Below are positions 9,351-17,948 of a stretch of DNA of 64,000 nt, in pieces (the stretch's first letter is position 1; each line of letters starts with the position of its first letter). The position numbers and the translations under genes were made by a program. A model generated the notes under the pieces. The model was not told the DNA's origin and ran no database searches. It saw only the letters and a list, made by a program, of their open reading frames with translations. Source of the stretch: Parafrankia sp. EUN1f (GTDB taxonomy: Bacteria; Actinomycetota; Actinomycetes; Frankiales; Frankiaceae); contig NZ_ADGX01000016.1 of assembly GCF_000177675.1 (NCBI RefSeq), positions 1-64,000 on the forward strand, in the 5' to 3' direction.

Positions 9351-9562
9351 GGCTTGTTCTCCTAGCTCGGGTCGGTACCTCGGTTGTCTGACGGTCGTGA
9401 CCGGGTTACGCCAGGTGGGGGGAACTGGCTGCCAGTGCTACGCCGCACAAGGTCGTTCACCTTACGGACCCCGCGCACGGTTTACGTTGGGGGTACCGGT
9501 GTCCGCCACCGAGAGACTTCACCGGACCAGAATTCGTGCCCCGTGGTGACAGGAACCGCCTG

Positions 9563-9964
9563 ATGACGACGACCTCCCGTCCGACCTGGATTCGCCAGAC
9601 GCTGGACTATCTGGCGGACCCGCGCCGCCGAACGGCGGTGGTGCTGGGCGCGCTGGCAACCGCCGGCCTGGTGGCCTTCGGTGTCTACGCCGTCGTGGCC
9701 GGCCCGCCGCCGCAGGTGGAGGCGGTCGTCGTCTTCGACCCGGAGGCGACCACCGCGGAGAAGGAGGCCGTGCGGGCCGCCTGCCCGACGGTGGGCAAGG
9801 CGATCCAGGAGCCACCGGACAGGAACGGTCTCGCGACCAGCCGGGTCTATCCGCTGCGCTATGACATCTCACAGGCCTCCTCGGTGGACCGCGCGGCGAT
9901 CTACCGCTGTGTGCAGGCGCAGCCGAAGGTGACGGGTATGAGCGAGTTCACGCAGGGTCAGTAG
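9563..9964 (+). CDS. Small single-pass membrane protein with FtsX-like external domain
   Basis: Starting at ATG 9563 (AGGAA about eight bases upstream), the 133-residue product has a short basic cytoplasmic tail and one membrane segment near residues 28-48. The extracellular domain begins VEAVVVFDPEATTAEKEAVRAAC and has two more cysteines or Cys-flanked turns. The extracellular part recalls the small external domain of FtsX permeases (a secreted module seen on its own in actinomycetes), but this is from memory and tentative. An earlier in-frame start at 9536 lacks a ribosome site. The stop overlaps the end of the convergent PGPGW gene by seven bases. Confidence 0.6.
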   Translation: MTTTSRPTWIRQTLDYLADPRRRTAVVLGALATAGLVAFGVYAVVAGPPPQVEAVVVFDPEATTAEKEAVRAACPTVGKAIQEPPDRNGLATSRVYPLRYDISQASSVDRAAIYRCVQAQPKVTGMSEFTQGQ

Positions 9965-10488
9965 CCGGCCCGCCCGCCGGCCCGCCCGCCGGCCGGCTCG
10001 TGGCCGTGCCTGGTCTCGTGCTCGGCCTGCTCTCGTTCCCGCTCGCGCTGGTCGAGCAGCTCGGCGGGGGTCGGCAGCCCGGCCTCCCGGGCCTGCCTGG
10101 CCTGCCAGAGGCTCACGATCATGGTCGCCAGCACCACCAGGCCGGAGAAGATCAGGCTGCCGCCCGACCAGGGTGACGAGGCGGGCAGCGTGTCGACGGC
10201 GATCCAGGCGACCCCCGCGGCGACCATGCCGAGCCCGAACACGATGGTGAAGGCGCTGGACAGCGCGTTGGCGGCGGCCTGGTCCGCCAGGTCGGCCGCC
10301 TTCTGGCGCGCCTGCTCGAACCGGTGCCGGGCCCATTCGTACTCGAGGCTGAGGATGAAGAAGCCGAGGGCGATGATGAGGAAGCCGGGGCCGGGCAGCG
10401 CGAGCATCGCCACACCGAGCCCGAGAACCGCCAGACCGACCACCGTCAGGACGATCCGCCGGATCAGCCGGCCGCTTCGATTGAGCAC
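9958..10488 (-). CDS. PGPGW-family membrane protein
   Basis: The protein has paired hydrophobic segments around the diagnostic LPGPGFLIIALGFFILS motif of the putative transmembrane PGPGW family (here PGPGF). A charged helical stretch and two more membrane segments follow, then a charged Gln/Glu/Arg-rich C-terminal tail. I place the start at GTG 10488, with AAGGGGA eight bases upstream; a GTG at 10530 would add 14 residues without a better site. The family's molecular role is not known. It is convergent with the 9563 gene. Confidence 0.75.
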   Translation of the reverse strand: MLNRSGRLIRRIVLTVVGLAVLGLGVAMLALPGPGFLIIALGFFILSLEYEWARHRFEQARQKAADLADQAAANALSSAFTIVFGLGMVAAGVAWIAVDTLPASSPWSGGSLIFSGLVVLATMIVSLWQARQAREAGLPTPAELLDQREREREQAEHETRHGHEPAGGRAGGRAGY

Positions 10489-10926
10489 GATGGCGTCCCC
10501 TTCGGCCCGGGTGACGGGCCTGTGTCTCACGCCCGCGTGCGCGGGCTCCCCGGATCAACGGCTCGTCCCGGGTGCGGCGTTCCCGCATCCTGGCTGGTTG
10601 CCGGGTTGTCCTCAGTGAAGTGTGCGCGATGGCGCCCCCTGGCGGGGAGTGGATTCGGTCGCGCGGCTTGTCGGTCGCGCGACTGCGGCGCTGCGTCCGG
10701 TGGGTCCGCCAACCCGGTTCGCCGGACCCACCGGGCTAATCTGACGGCGGGTGGAACTCACGGCCATGGTGTCTGCGTCACTCATGCAGAGGTGCCCGTG
10801 ATGTCACCGGTGTCGTGGATGCCTTGAAGGTCGTGGACGCCCGCGCGACGGTGGAGCGGGGGCCGGACATCGCCCCGGGCATCGGGTGCACCCGGAGCCC
10901 AACGTCAGTGCTGACGGAGGAAATGA
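10489..10926. other. Divergent intergenic region with a long hairpin
   Basis: This region separates the reverse PGPGW gene from the forward khtT-like gene and must hold both promoters. A perfect 12-bp inverted repeat lies at 10697-10734. No coding frame with a ribosome site is seen. Confidence 0.4.
10697..10734. terminator. Perfect 12-bp hairpin in divergent spacer
   Basis: CCGGTGGGTCCG (10697-10708) and CGGACCCACCGG (10723-10734) flank a 14-base loop. Because both neighbours are transcribed away from it, it may be a regulatory site or insulator, rather than an ordinary terminator. Confidence 0.35.
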
Positions 10927-11409
10927 GTGGACGTCGAGGAGACCCCGCTGCCGGGAATCGGGCTGCGGCACGACTTCAGTACCCGATCGGGGCGCCGGCT
11001 CGGTGTCGTGACTCGCCATGACGGGCGTCGTGACCTGGTCATCTACGATGCCGAGGACCCGGACGCATCCCGCGAATCGATCACGCTCACCGCGGAGGAG
11101 GGAGACGTTCTCTCCGAGCTGCTCGGCGCCCCGCACATCGTGGAGAAGCTCGCGGACATCTCGCGGGCGTTCGCCGGGCTCGTCGGTGACCAGATCCAGA
11201 TCCTCGCCGGCTCGCCGTACGCCAACCGCCTCCTGGGCGACACGCAGGCACGAACCCGAACCGGTGCGTCCATCGTCGCCGTCGTCCGGGACCACCAGGT
11301 GCTCGCCTCCCCGCGCCCGGACTTCCGGTTCAGCGTGGGGGACGTGGTGGTCGTCGTCGGCACCCCGGAGAACACCACGGCCGTCGGCCGACTGCTACGC
11401 GAGGGCTGA
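10927..11409 (+). CDS. khtT: K+/H+ antiporter regulatory subunit, KhtT-like (RCK_C domain)
   Basis: The 160-residue soluble protein has an N-terminal KhtT-type domain (about 1-70) and a C-terminal RCK_C/TrkA-C domain (about 80-160). That domain ends in the typical strand FRFSVGDVVVVVGTPENTTAVGRLL. In Bacillus KhtT gates the KhtU antiporter in response to nucleotide and pH. The GTG start is preceded by GGAGGAAA. The antiporter gene follows 23 bp downstream in the same orientation, so the two form an operon for potassium efflux and cytoplasmic pH control. Confidence 0.85.
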   Translation: MDVEETPLPGIGLRHDFSTRSGRRLGVVTRHDGRRDLVIYDAEDPDASRESITLTAEEGDVLSELLGAPHIVEKLADISRAFAGLVGDQIQILAGSPYANRLLGDTQARTRTGASIVAVVRDHQVLASPRPDFRFSVGDVVVVVGTPENTTAVGRLLREG

Positions 11410-11432
11410 CCGAAGGGAGCAACCGCAGACCC

Positions 11433-12647
11433 GTGCACGACACCGCGACGACCTTCCTGGAGCTGGGCGCCGTCCTGTTCGTGCTCGGAGTGCTGGGTCA
11501 CCTCGCGTCCCGCTTCAGCATCTCGCCGATCCCGCTCTACCTCGTCGCCGGCCTGGCGTTCGGGCACGGCGGCCTGCTGCCGCTGGGCGCGAGCGAGGAG
11601 TTCATCGAGATCGGCGCCGAGCTCGGCGTCATCCTGCTGCTGCTCACCCTCGGGCTGGAGTACACCGCCGAGGAACTGCTGTACGGCCTGCGCAGACAGG
11701 CCTCCGCCGGGGTGCTGGACCTGACGGTCAACGCCGTGCCCGGTGTGGTCGCGGCATTCGTGCTCGGCTGGGGGCCGCTGGCCGCGGTGGTCATGGGCGG
11801 GGTGACCGCGATCTCGTCGTCCGGGATCATCGCCAAGGTGCTGGGAGACCTCGGCCGCATCGGTAACCGGGAGACGCCGGTGGTGCTCTCGGTGCTGGTG
11901 CTGGAGGACCTGGCCATGGCCGCGTACCTGCCGGTGCTCACCGCGCTGCTGGCCCATCACACGCTCGCCCGCGGCTCGCTGACCGTCGCGGTGGCGCTCG
12001 GCGCCCTCGTCGCCGTCCTCTACATCGCGCTGCGGCACAGCGAGAAGGTGACCCTGCTGGTCTACAGCGCGCGGTCCGACCGCAACGACGAGGTGCTGCT
12101 GCTGCGGTCGCTGGGCCTGACCATGTTCGTGGCTGGGGTCGCCCAGCGGATGCAGGTCTCGGCCGCGGTCGGGGCGTTCCTGGTGGGTATCGCGCTGTCC
12201 GGGCCGGTCGCCGAGGGCGCCCGGGAGGTGCTGACACCGCTGCGTGACCTGTTCGCCGCGGTCTTCTTCGTCTTCTTCGGCCTGCAGACCGACCCGGCGC
12301 ACATCCCGTCGGCGCTGCCCGCCGCCTCGCTGCTCGCCGTGTCCGGCGTGATCACCAAGGTCGCCACCGGCTGGTGGGCGGCCCGCCGCGCCGGCATCGC
12401 GTCGATGGGCCGGTACCGGGCCGGTGCGGCGCTCGTCGCCCGGGGTGAGTTCTCGATCGTCATCGCCGGTCTCGCCGTCGTCGCCGGGGTGAACGCGAAG
12501 CTCGGCCCGCTGGCGGCCTGTTATGTGCTGTTGATGGCGGTCCTCGGCCCGCTCGCCGCCCGGTTCGTGGAGCCGACGGTTCGGACCTTCCGCCGCTGGT
12601 CACAGAGGCGGCAGCCGTCGGGACCCACCGTCACCGGCGACGTCTGA
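11433..12647 (+). CDS. khtU: CPA2-type cation:proton antiporter, KhtU/KefB-like
   Basis: The 404-residue polytopic protein has about 12 predicted membrane segments and the CPA2 signature around LYLVAGLAFGHGG. The paired acidic/polar residues typical of the exchange site lie in VTAISSSGIIAKVL and VLVLEDLAMAAYLPVLTALL. It lacks a C-terminal Rossmann/RCK domain, as expected when the regulatory domain is supplied by the adjacent KhtT-like subunit. It probably exports K+ (or another monovalent cation) in exchange for protons at the plasma membrane. The start is GTG with a weak GGGAG site about 12 bases away. Confidence 0.85.
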   Translation: MHDTATTFLELGAVLFVLGVLGHLASRFSISPIPLYLVAGLAFGHGGLLPLGASEEFIEIGAELGVILLLLTLGLEYTAEELLYGLRRQASAGVLDLTVNAVPGVVAAFVLGWGPLAAVVMGGVTAISSSGIIAKVLGDLGRIGNRETPVVLSVLVLEDLAMAAYLPVLTALLAHHTLARGSLTVAVALGALVAVLYIALRHSEKVTLLVYSARSDRNDEVLLLRSLGLTMFVAGVAQRMQVSAAVGAFLVGIALSGPVAEGAREVLTPLRDLFAAVFFVFFGLQTDPAHIPSALPAASLLAVSGVITKVATGWWAARRAGIASMGRYRAGAALVARGEFSIVIAGLAVVAGVNAKLGPLAACYVLLMAVLGPLAARFVEPTVRTFRRWSQRRQPSGPTVTGDV

Positions 12648-12715
12648 GGAAATCGGCGGCGCAACTTCGCCCCGGTGGCGGGAACCGCCCGCGATGTTTG
12701 GCAGGATGACGTTCC

Positions 12716-13489
12716 ATGAGCGGACTTCTCGAAGGCAAGCGCGTTCTCGTCACCGGTGTCCTGACCGAGGCGTCGATCGCGTTCAGTGTCGCCCGCATCG
12801 CCCAGGAACAGGGCGCCTCGGTGGTGCTCACCGGTTTCGGCCGCGGCCTGTCGCTCACCCGCCGCATCGCGCGCCGCCTGCCCGTCGAGGCTCCCGTCAT
12901 CGAGCTCGACGTGACGGACGAGGAGCACCTGGCCGGGCTCTCCGCGAAGGTCCTCGAACACGTCGACGGGCTCGACGGCGTGCTGCACGCGATCGGGTTC
13001 GCGCCGGAGTCCGTCCTGGGCGGGAAGCCGTTCGTCGAGGCGGCCTGGTCCGAGGTCGGAACCGCCCTGCAGGTGTCCACCTGGTCGATCGCGTCACTGA
13101 CCCGGGCGACCCTGCCGCTGTTCGGTGAGCGGGCCAGCATCGTCGGCCTGGACTTCGACGCCACCGTCGCCTGGCCGTCGTACGACTGGATGGGCGTCGC
13201 CAAGGCCGGCCTCGCCTCCGCCACCCGCTATCTCGCGCGTGACCTCGGGCCGCGCGGGGTCCGGGTCAACCTGGTCTCGGCCGGCCCGCTGCGCACCATG
13301 GCGGCGAAGAGCATCCCCGGCTTCGGCCAGTTCGAGGAGGTCTGGGGCACCCGCGCGCCGCTCGGCTGGGACATCCAGGACACGACGCCGGCCGCGCAGG
13401 CCTGCGTCGCGCTCCTGTCGGACTGGTTCCCCGCGACCACCGGTGAGATCGTGCACGTCGACGGTGGCTTCCACGCCGTGGGGGTGTGA
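12716..13489 (+). CDS. fabI: Enoyl-[acyl-carrier-protein] reductase (FabI/InhA)
   Basis: The 257-residue short-chain dehydrogenase has the FabI-type nucleotide motif (GVLTEASIA, residues 14-22, with S20). Its active site matches mycobacterial InhA position for position: F147, Y156, M159 and K163 in SYDWMGVAKAGL correspond to InhA F149, Y158, M161 and K165. It carries out the last reductive step of each type II fatty-acid cycle with NADH. In mycobacteria inhA follows mabA and precedes the ferrochelatase gene. Here the fabG partner and hemH lie 4.5-6 kb downstream, separated by a reverse-strand insert. A strong terminator hairpin begins six bases after the stop. Confidence 0.93.
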   Translation: MSGLLEGKRVLVTGVLTEASIAFSVARIAQEQGASVVLTGFGRGLSLTRRIARRLPVEAPVIELDVTDEEHLAGLSAKVLEHVDGLDGVLHAIGFAPESVLGGKPFVEAAWSEVGTALQVSTWSIASLTRATLPLFGERASIVGLDFDATVAWPSYDWMGVAKAGLASATRYLARDLGPRGVRVNLVSAGPLRTMAAKSIPGFGQFEEVWGTRAPLGWDIQDTTPAAQACVALLSDWFPATTGEIVHVDGGFHAVGV

Positions 13490-13494
13490 CCGGG

Positions 13495-13541
13495 CCGTCC
13501 ACCCGTGCGTGCGCCGTGCCGCGGCCGGCACGGGTGGACGG
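13495..13541 (+). terminator. 14-bp stem terminator after fabI
   Basis: CCGTCCACCCGTGC (13495-13508) pairs perfectly with GCACGGGTGGACGG (13528-13541) around a 19-base loop. It begins six bases after the fabI stop and probably ends the fabI transcript. Confidence 0.7.
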
Positions 13542-13622
13542 GCCGAGTGGATCAGGTGGGCTGAGTAGGTCGGGCGGGCCGAGTTGGATCAGGTTCGCGC
13601 GGTGCTCCGATGTGGGCGGTGA

Positions 13623-14348
13623 TCAGGCGTGCCGGGCGGCGGCGGAGGCTGTCCCCAGCCAGGTGTGGGGGTTGCCCTCCCAGCACCAGCCCAGCTTCGG
13701 TGCCCGCCCGGAGATCCACATCGCCGGCACCCTCCGGTCCCCCCGCCGTGATCCGGAGAGCATGAAGCAGTTGTTCTTCTCCAGCACCTCCGGGAAATGG
13801 GTGACCAGGGCGATGCCCTCGTGGATCGTCAGCGGTGTGCGCCTGCGTTCCAGCACGGCGGGCAGCGCGTCCGCGGGTCGGATCCCGCGGAACTCCTCAC
13901 CGCGTTCGACGTCGGTCAGCAGATAGACGTCCGAACGCGGCAGGTTGAGGATCGGCAGTGGTCGGTAGGGCGCGAGTCCTCCCTCACCGTGGTTGCGGTC
14001 CACGGTCCCGGCGTCGGCCCGGCCGGAGAGGGTGAGCAACGGCACGATGTCCTCGGCCCGGACGAGCTCCTCCGACACGACCAGGACGAACGGAACCCAG
14101 GAACGGGTCGCGGGGCGGTAGGGGCCGGGCATGGCGGCGTGGGCCACGGTCCGCAGCGGCTCGCAGAGCGCCTCGAAGTCCGTGGCCTCCAGGCCGGTCA
14201 GCGCCGGGTACCCCAACCGCACCAGACCCGCTACCTGCCTGTTGAACGCCTGGTCGAGCGGATCGGCCCAGGCGGCGGATCCATCCGCGCCCGGATCGAA
14301 CGTGGCGCTTCGCGCGGCGGTGCTCAACGTCGCAGCGCGGCTCGGCAT
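13623..14348 (-). CDS. DUF5701-like conserved protein
   Basis: The 241-residue soluble protein has an opening FNRQVAGLVRLGYPALTGL and later PFVLVVSEELVRAEDIVPLL and CWEGNPHTWLG. I associate these from memory with the actinobacterial DUF5701 family. No known catalytic motif, signal or membrane segment is present, and the function is unknown. ATG 14348 is preceded by AGGGGA. It is the last gene of a reverse-strand block (DUF167, E1-like, DUF5701) sitting between fabI and fabG, with a 228-bp gap containing a hairpin between it and the E1-like gene. It is therefore probably transcribed separately. Confidence 0.65.
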   Translation of the reverse strand: MPSRAATLSTAARSATFDPGADGSAAWADPLDQAFNRQVAGLVRLGYPALTGLEATDFEALCEPLRTVAHAAMPGPYRPATRSWVPFVLVVSEELVRAEDIVPLLTLSGRADAGTVDRNHGEGGLAPYRPLPILNLPRSDVYLLTDVERGEEFRGIRPADALPAVLERRRTPLTIHEGIALVTHFPEVLEKNNCFMLSGSRRGDRRVPAMWISGRAPKLGWCWEGNPHTWLGTASAAARHA

Positions 14349-14395
14349 GCGGCATCCCCTCGGTTTCCCTGGACGATCTGTGGCGGTGTGAGACG

Positions 14396-14430
14396 CCGGT
14401 CACCGGCATGGAACCCAGGTCGGTGACCGG
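14396..14430 (-). terminator. Hairpin between E1-like gene and DUF5701 gene
   Basis: CCGGTCACC (14396-14404) pairs with GGTGACCGG (14422-14430). It lies about 150 bp beyond the stop of the E1-like gene on the reverse strand and upstream of the DUF5701 start. Confidence 0.45.
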
Positions 14431-14576
14431 ACGTCCCACCCACAACGCCGAGTGTTCCCAGGGGGTTCCGGCGGTTGTCGGGATGGGCAGCCACGGAAAG
14501 GGGTGGCGCCGCTGCATGCCGTGTCGGAAACACGGCCCGGCCGCGGCGGGCGGCCCGGTCGCGTCGGGCGGCGCGA

Positions 14577-17531
14577 TCAGCCGGTGGCGGCCTCGTCGAT
14601 CAGGTCGAGGGCCGCTCCCACGATCGTCGCCGTGTCCACCGGAACCCGACCGCCGGCGGATGAGCCACCGGGGAAACCGGGCGACGGCGCCGGATACGCC
14701 ACCGGCCTGGCCGAGCCGAGCGTCGTGATGTGCTCCCCGTGCACGCCGGCCAGGAAGCCCAGCACCCTGGGGTCACCGTCGACGACCGTCAGCAGCGGGC
14801 CACGCCGGCCGGGTGGGAACAGCTCGGTGAGGATCGCGTCGTCGGCGTCCGCCAGCCCGCGCCGCGCCGAGAGCGCGTCGAACAGCAGGTCGGGCGAGGT
14901 CACGCAGACCACGCCGATCTCCCGGCGCAGGCCCGCGCTGAGCTCGTCCGCGGCCCGGAGCACTTCCGGCATGACAGCGCCCATCCCGACCAGGGTCAGC
15001 GGAGCCGCCGGCTCCCCGTCCCGCAGCCGGTAGCCGCCAGCCAGCACACCCGCGCGCCGCCGCCACCAGACCGTGGGGTCGGTGGACAGGCCGGCCAGCC
15101 GCTGGTCCACCACCCGTGCGCTGAGCCGGACCAGGCTGGACGCGCCGTCGACGCGCCCGAGCCGGCCCAGGGCCTCCAACAGGCACCAGACCAGATCCTG
15201 GGCGAACGCCGGTTCCCAGCAGGTGATGCCCTCGACGCCGACCAGGCCGTGACGCCAGCCGCCCGGCCGGACCGGGTCCACCCCGGTGTCCGCGACGGCC
15301 AGCAACGATCGCCCGTCACCGGCGCTGCTGGTCGACCAGCCCGGCAGCACCCGCGGGGCCGCCATCTCGTCGGCCACACCGATCGGCAGCAGCGGCAGGC
15401 CGAGCCTGCTCCAGGCGACACCGAGGGAGGCCAGCACACCACCGAACGCCGTCGCCGACAGCCCGCCGGCGACATGGCGCCCGCCACCCGCGCCACCCGC
15501 GCCGGTGGGGTCGGTCGTTCCGCGCAGGACCGGCGAGGCGGGGTTCTCACCGTTCTCGTCGCCGTTCTCGGCTGTCGCGTCGATCCAGCCGGTCAGGACG
15601 TGGTCGGCCTCGCGGGTCGAGACCGTCACCACCGCCGCGGCGGCCTCCGGCGCCAGCGCCGGCAGATCCCGCAGCGTGGCGCCGAAGACCTCCTGGGTCG
15701 ACCGGTGCCCCAGAAACGGACGTCCGGTGTCGACCGGCAGCGTCGCGGGGGTGGCGAGGGCCGGCGGAACGCGGTCGAGGTACGCCGCCACGTGCCGGGC
15801 GAGGCGACCACCCGGTGAGGCCGGGGGCAGCGACACGACCGGCCAGCGACCCGGTCCCGGGACCAGGTCACGGCCCGGTCCCACCGGCGCGTCGCCGGGA
15901 TGCGCCGTGGAGGACTGCGCGTCCCAGGACGACAGCGCGTCCTGCGCCTGGGAGAACTGCGCGTGCTGCGCCTGGGAGGGCTGCGTGTGCTGCGCCTGGG
16001 AGGGCTGCGTGTGCTGCGCCTCCCAGGAGGGCCGCGCGTCCTGGACGGGCTGCGGGGCCGGCGGGCGCGCCGGGCTCGGCAACGGACCGGTGAAGGCGAA
16101 GAGCACGGTGGGGCGGTCGGCGGCGACCTCGTCGAAGGCGTCGATGATCAGCGGCAGGTCGTGGCCACCGAGGTCACGAAGCGCCGACAGGATCTCCTCG
16201 TCGCTGAGTGCGTCGAGCAGGCGGCTCACCCCGACGCCACCGGCCCCCGGCCCGGCGAGCCGGCGCCGCAGCTCGGCACCCTCGAGGAGAAGCAGCGAAA
16301 GGTACTCGCCGGGCGGCATCGCGTCGAGGCGGGCACGCAGCGCCGCACCGCCCGGGGCGCGGAAGAGCGCGCTGAGCCGGCGGCCGTACCGCAGCGTCAG
16401 CACCTGCCAGCCGGCCGCCTCGAACATCCGTGCCGCGCGCGCGGGTGTCCCGACCCCGCCGGCCGGCGCGGTCGGCTCGGTGAATCCGGCGTCGCCGCCG
16501 CTGCCGGCGGCGGTCGGGGCGCCGGTGACGAGAACCACCCAGAACAGCTCGCCCAGGTGGGAGATCCGTTCGTCGGCGATCGCCTCCCAGACCGCGGGGT
16601 CGCGCAGCTCCGCGAAGTCGATCAGGCAGATCTGTCGCCCGTGTGGGGCCCGGTCGAAACGCTGACCGGCGAAGCGGCCGGCCAGCGCCGACCAGATCGT
16701 CCCGTTCGGCCCGATGTTGCCGACGCCGGTCGCGCGTGGTGACTTCCTGGCAGCCGTGGGCATGGCAGGGGGTGCCGTACCGGCTGCGCCGCCTGCGCTG
16801 CCGGCGCTTTGGGTGCTGCCTGTGCTGTGGGTGCTGCCTGTGCTGTCGACGGTGGCGCCCCGCAGCACCTGGTGGACGGCGCCGAGCAGCGGCCCGGCAT
16901 GCGGTGTGACGGAAACCCTGTCCTCGACCCGGAGGGTGTCGAACCACAGCGCCGTGGCGATCGTGGCGGCGGCCGCGCACATCGCTCGGTCGGCGTCGGC
17001 TCCGCGTGGCCCGCGTGAGCCGGTCGCGACCGCGTGGTCGATGCCGGCCGCGGTGAGCGCGCGCAGGCGCTCCTCGATGGCGGCCAGGGCCCCCAGGTCG
17101 AGCACACCGCCGGGAGGCCCAGGAACGATCTCCGCCGCCCCGGACGGATCATCGGGCCGCGCCAGGTCGCCGACGGATCCGCCGTCGACCGCGTGGGCGC
17201 CGACTGGGCCGCCGGAGACGCCGGCCCCGGTTTCCCGAACGCCGCCCGGCATTCCTCCGGGAACGCCCAGGGGCCCGGTTCCGGGGGTGGCCCCGCTCTC
17301 GGGAACGGCTCCGGGCCTGGTTTCGGGCCTGGTTTCAGCGGCGGCCTCGTTCCCGGGAACGGCGCCGTTCCCGGGAACGGCGACGCGGCGGGACCCGGTC
17401 TCGTCGTCGACAGCGCCGGCGGGCCGCGGTGGACCCTCCGCGCCGAGTGTCACCTCGTCACGCCCGCCGTAGCCGTACCCGTGCTCCCCGGCCCGGACGT
17501 CCGTCCTGCGCAATCCTCGTCTCCGTCCCAT
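14577..17531 (-). CDS. Degenerate transketolase/pyruvate dehydrogenase E1-like protein
   Basis: The 984-residue protein resembles the homodimeric AceE/transketolase-like E1 family. Matching parts are VSVTPHAGPLLGAVHQVL (near 207-224), AGWQVLTLRYGRRLSALF, a LSDEEILSALRDLGGHDL block, LPLLPIGVADE and a C-terminal LLTVVDGDPRVLGFL. In relatives the thiamine-diphosphate/Mg motif is G-D-x-E followed about 30 residues later by an Asn. Here the equivalent reads LIDFAELRDP (residues 303-312) and LVTGAP, and the glutamate of the GIAEMN element is replaced (GLSATA). It is probably catalytically dead. The N-terminal 140 residues and an internal stretch with three to four copies of QAQHTQPS are low-complexity. 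The start lies 12 bp after the DUF167 stop, so they form one transcript. Confidence 0.7.
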   Translation of the reverse strand: MGRRRGLRRTDVRAGEHGYGYGGRDEVTLGAEGPPRPAGAVDDETGSRRVAVPGNGAVPGNEAAAETRPETRPGAVPESGATPGTGPLGVPGGMPGGVRETGAGVSGGPVGAHAVDGGSVGDLARPDDPSGAAEIVPGPPGGVLDLGALAAIEERLRALTAAGIDHAVATGSRGPRGADADRAMCAAAATIATALWFDTLRVEDRVSVTPHAGPLLGAVHQVLRGATVDSTGSTHSTGSTQSAGSAGGAAGTAPPAMPTAARKSPRATGVGNIGPNGTIWSALAGRFAGQRFDRAPHGRQICLIDFAELRDPAVWEAIADERISHLGELFWVVLVTGAPTAAGSGGDAGFTEPTAPAGGVGTPARAARMFEAAGWQVLTLRYGRRLSALFRAPGGAALRARLDAMPPGEYLSLLLLEGAELRRRLAGPGAGGVGVSRLLDALSDEEILSALRDLGGHDLPLIIDAFDEVAADRPTVLFAFTGPLPSPARPPAPQPVQDARPSWEAQHTQPSQAQHTQPSQAQHAQFSQAQDALSSWDAQSSTAHPGDAPVGPGRDLVPGPGRWPVVSLPPASPGGRLARHVAAYLDRVPPALATPATLPVDTGRPFLGHRSTQEVFGATLRDLPALAPEAAAAVVTVSTREADHVLTGWIDATAENGDENGENPASPVLRGTTDPTGAGGAGGGRHVAGGLSATAFGGVLASLGVAWSRLGLPLLPIGVADEMAAPRVLPGWSTSSAGDGRSLLAVADTGVDPVRPGGWRHGLVGVEGITCWEPAFAQDLVWCLLEALGRLGRVDGASSLVRLSARVVDQRLAGLSTDPTVWWRRRAGVLAGGYRLRDGEPAAPLTLVGMGAVMPEVLRAADELSAGLRREIGVVCVTSPDLLFDALSARRGLADADDAILTELFPPGRRGPLLTVVDGDPRVLGFLAGVHGEHITTLGSARPVAYPAPSPGFPGGSSAGGRVPVDTATIVGAALDLIDEAATG
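15945..16023. repeat. In-frame 24-bp tandem repeat in the E1-like gene
   Basis: About three and a half copies of a 24-bp unit encode QAQHTQPS and variants on the reverse strand. The copies are nearly identical at DNA level, which points to recent slippage or expansion inside a linker that replaces conserved sequence of the family. Confidence 0.75.
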
Positions 17532-17543
17532 CGCGTCGACGAA

Positions 17544-17909
17544 CTACCGGGAGTCCAGACGTGCAGGCGGAGTGGAATGTTGCGCGAGTTCCGCGACTCT
17601 CGCGGCGACGATGTCGTCCGGCGCGTCCACGGCCACGAACTTGACCCTCCCGATCGAGCGGCTCAGCGTCACATCGGCTCGCCGCACTCCCAGCGCCTGC
17701 GCGATCGCGCGCAGCGCGGCCTCGTTCGCGCGCCCCTCGACCGCGGGTTCCCGTACCCGCACGACCAGCAGCTGGCCGTGGATCGGGTCGGCGGTCACCG
17801 GACCCACAGCGGTCCGGTCGGAGGCGGGACGAACCCGGATGGCAACGTGCACCCGGCTATCGTCCCTGACGCGTCCGTGCACGGGGAGCGCGAGTGTCAC
17901 CGGCGCCAC
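17544..17909 (-). CDS. DUF167 (YggU-like) protein
   Basis: The 121-residue protein carries the DUF167 core: VHVAIRVRPASDRTAVG, LLVVRVREPAVEGRANEAAL, ALGVRRADVTLSRSIGRVKFVAV. Family members are small mixed alpha/beta proteins with no established biochemical role. The core is usually about 75-100 residues, and here a short N-terminal and C-terminal extension is present. The gene is the first of the reverse-strand block inserted between fabI and fabG and reads into the E1-like gene with a 12-bp gap. Its GTG start faces the divergent fabG promoter region, only 39 bp from the fabG ATG. Confidence 0.8.
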   Translation of the reverse strand: MAPVTLALPVHGRVRDDSRVHVAIRVRPASDRTAVGPVTADPIHGQLLVVRVREPAVEGRANEAALRAIAQALGVRRADVTLSRSIGRVKFVAVDAPDDIVAARVAELAQHSTPPARLDSR

Positions 17910-17948
17910 CTGCCGCTTGCTTCCCGCCTGACGGTTACGATCCGGCCC

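Noticed and set aside
14577-17531. An active pyruvate dehydrogenase E1
   Set aside because: The thiamine-diphosphate and activation residues are not present in the places where the family has them.
17034-17948. An N-terminal extension of fabG to 17034
   Set aside because: The added sequence is antisense to the E1-like and DUF167 genes and shows no SDR homology. FabG proteins begin near the GGNRGIG motif.
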